DNA from: Gemmatimonas phototrophica
GTDB lineage: Bacteria; Gemmatimonadota; Gemmatimonadetes; Gemmatimonadales; Gemmatimonadaceae
DNA: 11,902 nucleotides
Assembly (NCBI GenBank): GCA_945870175.1
Contig: CAMBRJ010000043.1
Location: 1-11,902, forward strand
Direction of reading: 5' to 3'
Part shown: positions 6,901 through 11,902 of the stretch, one piece after another
How positions within the stretch are numbered: the stretch's first letter is position 1
Layout of the letters: every line of letters begins with the position of its first letter
Translations under genes and position numbers: made by a program
The notes under the pieces: model-generated
Databases searched by the model: none
The model's input: the letters and a program-made list of their open reading frames with translations, nothing else
Told to the model about the DNA's origin: nothing

Positions 6901-8734
6901 GGATTTCCAGGCTGGCTTTAACGCGCCGGTGGGCCTCAAGGTCCAGCTGCGTGGCAACACCAACGTGCCGAACCCGCCGTTCACCCGTACGGACTTCTAC
7001 CGCCTCAACAGCGGCACGAACAACTACGAGTACCTCGGCTCGGCCTCCTCGGCCGCGCAGGCGGACATCGGTTCGGATCGCTTCTGGACGTGGACGCTCA
7101 CGTCGGATCTGTACGCCAAGACGCCGACGAACCTGTCGTCGACCCAGACGGCAGCCGCGTTGAACGACAACATCATCGCGATCGGTGTGCGCTCGAACGG
7201 CGCCGGCCTCGCGACGACGGCGACCACCATCGGCGGCGCGTCGATCAACTTCTTCGGCACCACGCAGGTAGCGGCCAGCGCGGGCGCGTGCTCTGGCTCG
7301 AACGCGATCTGCTTCGTGCAGGCTCCGGTTGGCTTCCCGCAGCTCGGGACGTCTCCGGCGGCGAACATCACCGTATCGACCGTGACGGCCAACGCGCCGA
7401 TCACGTTTGCCGGTGCGACCGTCACCACGACGGGTATCGTCCCGGTTGACGCGAATGGCGGCACGTACGCCATCACGACCAACTCGGTGGTCATCAATGG
7501 CGTGACGTACACGCCGTCGATCGTCGGCACGTTCCAGAACGTGTCGGTGTCCGCCAACACGCTCACCAACCTGCCGTTCACCATCGTCTACTCGCCGGTG
7601 CTGCTCGGTATGAACATCACGACGTCTCCGACCGCGATCCCGGCGAACGCGTCTGTGCAGGTCACCCTCACGGGTACTGCCGGCGCCGCCACAGGCATCA
7701 CGGTTGGACCGGTCATCATCAACACGGGTGCTGGTCAGCTCGTGCCGGTGCCGGCGGCTGGTACGTACAGCCTGACGCTCAACAGCCCGGCGCTCAGCTC
7801 GACCGTTACGATCGGCACGTCGCAGTACACGTCGCCGGCTGCTAACCCGATTGCCGCGGGCATCGTTATCGGCGGCCCAGTGCCGACGCAGGTGATCACG
7901 TGGACGCCGATTGCCAACGTCTACGCCTCGCAGTTCCTGGCCATCGCCGGTACCGGCTTTGACCTCGCATCGACGGGTGTGAGCGCCGCAGCAGGTGGAC
8001 CGGTCTCGGTCACGGCGACCGCGAGCAACAGCGGTGTGGTTGCTGGCAACCCGTTCAGCCTCACGGCGGCCGTCATTGCGGCAGCGGGTGGTGTGGTGAC
8101 GCCGGTGAACGCCACGTTCCCGAACGCGCTCACCAGCAGCATGACGGTGGCGTCGACGGGTACGTACCAGGTCACGCTGGCTGCTGCGAACTTCGCGGTA
8201 CCGGCCAACCAGGTTACGACCTTCGGCGGCATCATCTCGGGTACGAGCACCTTCAACCCGAACCTCGCCGGCGCGACGGTCACGTTCTTCCCGGCGCAGT
8301 TGAACATCAACGTCACCGGTCAGCCGTCAGTGCTGAACGGCACGAGCCCGGCCAACTGGGTGCTGCCCGCGACGACCCTCACGGGTCCGAACGGATACAG
8401 CACCGTGTTTACGGGTGGCGCCGGACCGGCATACGCTGGCTTCGAGTTCTTGCAGATCGGTGGCTCGGCCCGCCCGGTGATCGTGCCGGTGGCCTCGCCT
8501 GGTGTGGGTTCGTACCAGATTTCTGTCCCGAACACTCAGGTGATCGGTGGTACGACCTTCACGATCAGCAACTGCGCCGCTGGCGCGCCGACCGGTTCGC
8601 CGAGCGGTGTGTCGGGTGGTGCAGGCGCCTCGGTGCAGTCGGCGCAGGTCACGGGTGGCAACTGCCTCCTGTCGATCAACGCGACCTACGGCTCGTCGGC
8701 CAGCCAGATCCTGATCAACTACACGGCGCCGTAA
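3902..8734 (+). CDS. Giant Ig-like (BIG2-containing) surface or secreted protein, 1610 residues, N terminus apparently missing
   Basis: Residues 1-65 match the second half of a BIG2 domain (SIATVSAAGVVTGVAPGTTT). Residues ~66-160 are a complete BIG2-like domain (VATVAAGLVTAVAPGTAVIT). A long beta-rich region follows, with VDKTAPLIRLSS (~646) and YRSRVYDRAGNVSS (~813), a pattern typical of extracellular Ig-like repeats. From ~1150 to 1610 there are about four tandem beta modules, each with a G-(T/S)-Y-x-hydrophobic-(T/S) strand. Ten cysteines, almost no lysine and many Ser/Thr/Ala/Asn suggest an exported adhesive or coat protein. GTG 3902 has GAGG at 3890-3893, 8 nt upstream. The frame is closed by TGA 3881-3883, and no signal peptide is seen in any frame. 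The gene is therefore a 5'-truncated or recombined copy, or is exported by an unusual route. From ~4400 on, codons look strongly biased (CGT, GGT, AAC, TTC, ACG), as in highly expressed genes. It ends at a strong terminator. Specific function unknown. Confidence 0.85.
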   Translation: MNRANSTVTVTSTYTSSSSSIATVSAAGVVTGVAPGTTTITVTVTGTGTGLASATLTGAASITVTALPQGITALNVQPTALALALGSTAQLAASATQPSGAAAATITYGTTVPSVATVAAGLVTAVAPGTAVITVTATSAANASFAAATLTQLVPVTVSPSANVTIQTVTQGPTVTSYSSSSGSEGLVTTSNAQVNQPIDITNVRDQIQVTLNLQPNGQKTDSAVIFIANADGTGRRAAARQIFSNGVANAGGITLFVNTADFTANFTTGAADVFYPNGQKIISASVFTSQANGSTPTEGQNASNNRQVVNFNNLDAYAATYVSPTRSVVGTGNLTWWGGPDAAGQGSYAIVPVFFTAGRSVTRIDIGLRQGIPAAASAQICSQGAQVVSSFVGTALQTGEGTSLERYTALPFNGTYNGNVGRMTLGTGSSTSFTTAANANIECRGHVHANSATAQNFVAVEAGTDNFNNPAPIVTRFDGYRTSAQVMAIVPNRLDYAGPETVEPDIRRTAPVISSSNAGNAIWTTPAVTGWVNASFNFQSQTLASVETNGVGLPTTTSRAWRFIGCNAGTGGTPPSTDTVSVSMPSTTGADIPECSIDNVGGWNPTVVTPTGAYALRVRGPYRATYTEGDLLGNLSNAPISQRFGVDKTAPLIRLSSATSSDTANGTATRNIQAEVIDERAGFIDANDNLAILRAPSTAGLPADSTQLPVASFGSFQHFATRGASSTNPTTLQRASANNINCINPNSLTAMIASSSNPFGTSTTTASSGGATPITAPSCPFINRPSTDLGGFLVDGYRPATSVSFSSDGIYTYRSRVYDRAGNVSSTTGIGRSYSVENAAPTVSDFNVPGSITAAAVPTFGTVASASVELRAYNVSLLYNSIGNRFIYPQTLLNARFDDVIGSQYTGTVTVPTAAPFVTALEALGGINVPAFNATTVSINGSNVFNVNSAFFNTANTSTTSSNVGFGAVSLPTLSSIANVNGSSVQNNFSTWRVMNLVSDFQAGFNAPVGLKVQLRGNTNVPNPPFTRTDFYRLNSGTNNYEYLGSASSAAQADIGSDRFWTWTLTSDLYAKTPTNLSSTQTAAALNDNIIAIGVRSNGAGLATTATTIGGASINFFGTTQVAASAGACSGSNAICFVQAPVGFPQLGTSPAANITVSTVTANAPITFAGATVTTTGIVPVDANGGTYAITTNSVVINGVTYTPSIVGTFQNVSVSANTLTNLPFTIVYSPVLLGMNITTSPTAIPANASVQVTLTGTAGAATGITVGPVIINTGAGQLVPVPAAGTYSLTLNSPALSSTVTIGTSQYTSPAANPIAAGIVIGGPVPTQVITWTPIANVYASQFLAIAGTGFDLASTGVSAAAGGPVSVTATASNSGVVAGNPFSLTAAVIAAAGGVVTPVNATFPNALTSSMTVASTGTYQVTLAAANFAVPANQVTTFGGIISGTSTFNPNLAGATVTFFPAQLNINVTGQPSVLNGTSPANWVLPATTLTGPNGYSTVFTGGAGPAYAGFEFLQIGGSARPVIVPVASPGVGSYQISVPNTQVIGGTTFTISNCAAGAPTGSPSGVSGGAGASVQSAQVTGGNCLLSINATYGSSASQILINYTAP

Positions 8735-8760
8735 GGCTCGGGTAGCAGCATGAAAAGTTT

Positions 8761-8797
8761 GGGGGGAGTCCGAAAGGGCTCCCCCCTTTCTTCTACC
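8761..8797 (+). terminator. Intrinsic terminator of the giant Ig-like gene, GAAA tetraloop
   Basis: GGGGGGAGTCC (8761-8771) pairs with GGGCTCCCCCC (8776-8786): 11 positions, one of them a T-G wobble, closed by a C-GAAA-G tetraloop of the very stable GNRA class. TTTCTTCT (8787-8794) follows as a T-rich tail. It lies 26 nt past the TAA of the giant gene. This separates that gene from the lipoprotein gene, which must use its own promoter or readthrough. Confidence 0.92.
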
Positions 8798-8830
8798 AAT
8801 CGGTCCCGTTCCTTTCTGCACATCACTCAC

Positions 8831-9277
8831 ATGACACATATCCTCCGACGGGTCGGCGTTCTGCTCGCGCTCCCGTTGTTGTTCTTCAGCGCCTGTAGCG
8901 ACGAAACCGAGGTTGCCCTCAGCGGCAACACATCAGCGGCTGGCAAGAGCGCCGACGCCGACGCCGGCACCATCCGCGCCGGTATGTCGGTGGACGCCGT
9001 CTACGCCGCCATCGGACAAGGCCAATTCACCGGCACCGGCCCGGCCGATACCATTCGCATCATGCATGGGCACCGCGCTCAGATGTTCGTGACGAGTAGC
9101 CGAATGATCCGTGTCCTCTTCGCGCGCCAGGCCAAGGGCACGCTCGATGGCCCCATCCAACGCTCAAACGACACGCCTATTGTCATTGAGGGAGCCAGCG
9201 TGCTTGGCTACGGGTGGGCTGATTTTGATCGACTCGCCAAAGACATCGGCCTGCCGCCATTTCCAACCGTTCCCTAA
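8831..9277 (+). CDS. Small lipoprotein, possibly BamE/OmlA-like fold, 148 residues
   Basis: ATG 8831 begins a classic lipoprotein signal: basic n-region (HILRR, residues 3-7), hydrophobic core (VGVLLALPLLFF, residues 8-19) and a lipobox SAC with C22 as the lipidated residue. The frame is open back to 8750, but a start there would read through the terminator and bury the signal peptide, so 8831 is chosen. The mature protein has a short Ser/Gly/Ala/Asp linker (to ~residue 50). A ~95-residue domain starting IRAGMSVDAVYAAIGQG follows, then alternating beta-like stretches (TIRIMHGHRAQMFVTSSRMI). The GMSxDxVxxxIG opening resembles the helix start of BamE/SmpA-like lipoproteins, but this is a weak similarity and not an assignment. 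Asp at +2 in some bacteria retains lipoproteins in the inner membrane; here +2 is Ser, which fits outer-membrane sorting if that rule applies. No Shine-Dalgarno is visible. Confidence 0.82.
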   Translation: MTHILRRVGVLLALPLLFFSACSDETEVALSGNTSAAGKSADADAGTIRAGMSVDAVYAAIGQGQFTGTGPADTIRIMHGHRAQMFVTSSRMIRVLFARQAKGTLDGPIQRSNDTPIVIEGASVLGYGWADFDRLAKDIGLPPFPTVP

Positions 9278-9367
9278 TACCACGAACGCCCGGCGGTTCA
9301 CGGTGTTGTTGCGTCGGCATCGCGCCGGTCGTCAGCACAGTTCACGAAGCGCCTGCACCGATAGCCA

Positions 9368-11857
9368 GTGCGGTACCCGATCTCTGCCAGCGACGGCCAC
9401 ATGCACGATCTCACGGTGGCTGACGCGTGCGGCCACTTTCGCCAAATGGCCGCGCTCGGGACAGCACAGTCTCCACTCACGCGCCGGCGCACGATTCGCC
9501 AGCGCGCGCGCGCGCCGCTGCCGGACAATCGCGTGCGCGTGGTGCTGTCGTATGCGCGTGCCGCCCTCGAGTCGCTAACCGGCGCTCAGGGAGAGGCGCT
9601 CGACCGGCAACCGCTGCTGCCGCTCCTCGCCCTGCTGGTGTCGGAGTCGGAGCACATCCAGCGGCGGCGCGCCGAGACCGGCGGTGCCGCTCGCAGCCGG
9701 AAGAGCAACGTGGCGCTGTTTGTGCGCACCATCGCGGCGCATCAGCGCATCAGCCCGCATGATTTGGCGCTGCTCGCGATGCCGCCGGCGTGGCAGGCGA
9801 TGGGCCGCGCCCTCTCGACGGTGCACGACCGCATCGACCTGGCCCGCTTCCAGCGACTTGCCCAGCGGATGGGGATCGACGAGCCCTCGCGAATCCCTGC
9901 GGTGCGCGACATGCAGCGCTGGATCGGCCGCGATGCCGAGCATCTCGACGAACATCGCGACGAGCTCGCCAGCGGCATCACGGCGTTCCGCAAAGCTCGC
10001 CGGCGATCGAAGGACAGCAGCCTGCCGTCCTGTGCGCCCGCACGCCCGGAACACGAATACGGCCTGCGCACGCTCCCCTTCCTCGCGGAGTTGATGACCT
10101 GTGTGACGGCGCTGCCGCCGGCGCCCGACGGTCCGCGCGACAGTGATCCGGCGGTCCTCGAACAGCTGCGTACCCGTCCGGGGGAAGTCCCTGCCAAACA
10201 GCTGTTGGCGTTTCTCACGCCACATCTCTTCCGGTCGTTTGAGGCGTTCGAACAGCTCCGGCTGATCGCGAATAACTCGCCGGACTACGTGTATTCCGCC
10301 GAGCGGGCGCTCACGCGGGCGGTCGCGTCGTATGCGCGGCTGCTGTACGCGAATGACCCACGCGTGGAGGTGGTCGCCAGCGAACTGCGTACGCTGTCGC
10401 TGACCCACTTCTGGTCAAAGCAGTGGGCGGCGCGGGTGGCTGTCAGCGAGCAGCCTGCGGTCGACGCCAGTGCTTGTGCCGATCCCGATCTGCACGGCCT
10501 CGTGGCCGACTCTGGCGCCGTCATGGTGCCGCTGCTGCGCGCGATTTACGATGAAATGTCGCGTCAGGCGTACCGTGCGTCACCGCTCACCGTGAACCGG
10601 CACGCCGCGCAGGAGTTCGTGCCGCTGTACACCCCCTCACAGATTCAGGGGGTGCGTCGGCTGTATGCGATCGCGAAAGATGTCGTCGCGCCGAAGCTGC
10701 ACACCTTTGGCGACGAAGGACGAAAACGCTGGAAGCAGATCGAATTCGAGCAAACGTCGTTGTTGTCGCACATGAGCGATCTGTCGCGGCAGCGACTGGC
10801 CACCGGGCAGGTGGACAAGCGCCTCATGCCCATGCATTACGCCGAGCTCGTGTGTCGCGGCTTGCCGGCGCTGCGCGAGCGAGTGCTGCTCGCTGAGCGT
10901 GAGCTGCAGGCGGCGGCAGCATTGGATACATCCGCCGACCGCCTGCGCGCCGCACGGCTGACCACGAACTTTCACGAGGTGCTGACGGAGTACATGATGG
11001 TGGCGATCATCACCGCGGAGGGGCTTCGCGAGAAGAACCTGCGCGGGGCTCGGCTGGGCTGGCACATCCTCCCCGAACTCGACTGTGATGACCAGGGAGA
11101 AGCGATCGGCATCCGGCGGCTGATCACCCGCTTTCGTGGTGACGACCCCGCGTGGGTGCGATTGAAGCAAACGCACGAACCGGGCGGCGGGACGAGCCCC
11201 CGTGCGCGCACGCGCGAGTGGAGCTGGCCGCCGGGCATTGTCGATCATCGGCTGCTGTTCATCTACCTGCGCGATGTGCGCACCGTGCACGCGCACCGCG
11301 CTGGCCTGCTGCCGCTGCACGAGCGCATTGACCTGCGCACCGACACCCTCGCGCTCTTCATCAGTCCGCGTGCGCGCACGCAGCGCTCGGAAGCCGAGGC
11401 GGGTGGAAATTTCTCGCGGGGCATATTGTCCGATGTGTTTGGACGGGCGCTGTTCTGGATGGCGCGCGACGTGCTGGGGCGCCCGGGGCTTCCCCGCAGC
11501 TACGCCGACGCCTGCAAGGCCGACAGCGAGTTCCGCGGGCTCTTCGGCGCGCACGTGATCCGCTCGCTGGGCGCAACGTGGTGGGGCGGGCTACGGAACC
11601 GCTGGGACTTCGCCGAGGCGTATACCAACGACCTGCAACCCACCCTGCACGCGTTCTACTCCAAGATCCCCACGTGGATGGCGCGCGCGGTGGGTTCGGG
11701 CGGTCCGCAAGACCCAACCTTCTGGAACGACGTGCTCGACGTGATCATGAGCGAGCAATCATCGCAGCTCGACTGGGCCGGTTTTTGGGATCGCTTCGAC
11801 CCACTCGCGAGCTACAGCGCCAGCGACGTCCGGGCACGTCTGGCACAGGAGCGGTAG
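9368..11857 (+). CDS. Large divergent tyrosine-recombinase-like protein, 829 residues
   Basis: The N-terminal ~500 residues are helical, Arg- and Leu-rich and unrecognised; they could be DNA-binding and core-binding regions. The C-terminal part fits the tyrosine recombinase catalytic fold. IITAEGLREKNLRGARLGWH (542-564 region, R554) resembles the box I 'GLRxxxLxxLxxxxI' element. AHVIRSLGATWW carries H729-x-x-R732. HAFYSKI carries Y764, 32 residues after R732, the same separation as between R292 and Y324 in Cre. At the usual second His/Trp position (nine before Tyr) there is D755. A catalytic Lys hairpin is not evident. If active, it would cut and rejoin DNA at specific sites. If not, it may be a DNA-binding relative. 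GTG 9368 gives the longest frame; ATG 9401 (MHDLTVADAC) is an equally possible start, since neither has a strong Shine-Dalgarno. The next gene starts 2 nt after the stop, so the two are probably cotranscribed. Gene reality is high; recombinase identity is an inference from motif spacing. Confidence 0.72.
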   Translation: MRYPISASDGHMHDLTVADACGHFRQMAALGTAQSPLTRRRTIRQRARAPLPDNRVRVVLSYARAALESLTGAQGEALDRQPLLPLLALLVSESEHIQRRRAETGGAARSRKSNVALFVRTIAAHQRISPHDLALLAMPPAWQAMGRALSTVHDRIDLARFQRLAQRMGIDEPSRIPAVRDMQRWIGRDAEHLDEHRDELASGITAFRKARRRSKDSSLPSCAPARPEHEYGLRTLPFLAELMTCVTALPPAPDGPRDSDPAVLEQLRTRPGEVPAKQLLAFLTPHLFRSFEAFEQLRLIANNSPDYVYSAERALTRAVASYARLLYANDPRVEVVASELRTLSLTHFWSKQWAARVAVSEQPAVDASACADPDLHGLVADSGAVMVPLLRAIYDEMSRQAYRASPLTVNRHAAQEFVPLYTPSQIQGVRRLYAIAKDVVAPKLHTFGDEGRKRWKQIEFEQTSLLSHMSDLSRQRLATGQVDKRLMPMHYAELVCRGLPALRERVLLAERELQAAAALDTSADRLRAARLTTNFHEVLTEYMMVAIITAEGLREKNLRGARLGWHILPELDCDDQGEAIGIRRLITRFRGDDPAWVRLKQTHEPGGGTSPRARTREWSWPPGIVDHRLLFIYLRDVRTVHAHRAGLLPLHERIDLRTDTLALFISPRARTQRSEAEAGGNFSRGILSDVFGRALFWMARDVLGRPGLPRSYADACKADSEFRGLFGAHVIRSLGATWWGGLRNRWDFAEAYTNDLQPTLHAFYSKIPTWMARAVGSGGPQDPTFWNDVLDVIMSEQSSQLDWAGFWDRFDPLASYSASDVRARLAQER
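11847..11851 (+). promoter_or_regulatory. Shine-Dalgarno AGGAG for the gene starting at 11860
   Basis: AGGAG lies inside the last codons of the recombinase-like gene, 8 nt before ATG 11860. It is the clearest ribosome binding site in the window and fixes the start of the downstream partial gene. Confidence 0.75.
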
Positions 11858-11859
11858 GC

Positions 11860-11902
11860 ATGGGCACAATACGTGCGACAGTGGTCGCTATGGACTTTCA
11901 GG
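11860..11902 (+). CDS. 5' end of an unidentified gene, coupled to the recombinase-like gene (runs off window)
   Basis: ATG 11860 follows the upstream TAG (11855-11857) by 2 nt and has AGGAG at good distance. Only 14 codons are visible (MGTIRATVVAMDFQ), too few to identify. The tight spacing implies one transcript and possibly a joint function with the recombinase-like protein. Some mobile elements encode several adjacent recombinases or an accessory protein in this arrangement, but nothing here shows which. Confidence 0.6.
   Translation, partial: MGTIRATVVAMDFQ

Noticed and set aside
9332..9574. Minus-strand stop-to-stop frame of about 80 codons with a protein-like stretch (REIVHVAVAGRDRVPHWLS)
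   Set aside because: It has no ATG start, and its codons are exactly complementary to those of the + strand gene, a usual source of long antisense shadows. The + strand frame continues for 829 residues.
9575..10408. 277-codon minus-strand frame opposite the recombinase-like gene
   Set aside because: Arg/Gly-rich and codon-aligned with the + strand gene. No recognisable motif and no ribosome binding site.

Overview
The window is GC-rich chromosomal DNA from a bacterium. Every gene I can support lies on the + strand. Several things suggest Gemmatimonadota (Gemmatimonas-like): the base composition, a secreted metzincin-type protease, a giant bacterial Ig-like surface protein, several starts without Shine-Dalgarno sequences, and an intergenic array of GTAGGGA/GTACGGA heptamers. 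This placement is an inference from overall character, not from a marker gene.

Layout. (1) 2-820 is the 3' part of a zinc metalloprotease gene, with the zinc motif HEWGHNFSRGH and the Met-turn DIMSYC. (2) 821-925 is a regulatory-looking spacer with two copies of TTTGTC-N11-GACAA(A/G) 33 bp apart, followed by a possible 27-codon ORF that overlaps (ATGA) a small hypothetical gene at 1006-1263. (3) 1359-2762 encodes dihydrolipoyl dehydrogenase (lpdA) and 2844-3545 encodes octanoyltransferase (lipB). They are linked functionally: LipB attaches the octanoyl precursor of lipoate to 2-oxoacid dehydrogenase and glycine-cleavage proteins, and LpdA is the E3 that reoxidises their dihydrolipoyl groups. 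Between them a heptamer array forms a 32-position near-palindromic hairpin that ends 6 nt before the lipB start codon. (4) 3546-3901 is a 356-nt spacer with a small hairpin flanked by a 10-bp direct repeat and an AT-rich, promoter-like end. (5) 3902-8734 is a 1610-residue, Ser/Thr/Ala/Val-rich, lysine-poor protein with Ig-like modules. It begins in the middle of a BIG2 domain and has no visible signal peptide. It ends at a strong intrinsic terminator with a GAAA loop. (6) 8831-9277 encodes a small lipoprotein. (7) 9368-11857 encodes a large protein whose C-terminal third carries a divergent tyrosine-recombinase signature (R554, H729-x-x-R732, Y764). A further gene starts 2 nt after it with a good Shine-Dalgarno sequence and runs off the window.

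I see no tRNA, rRNA, CRISPR array or intact insertion sequence. The most unusual items are the hairpin against the lipB start, the 5'-truncated-looking giant surface protein, the duplicated TTTGTC-N11-GACAA elements, and the divergent large recombinase with its partner gene.
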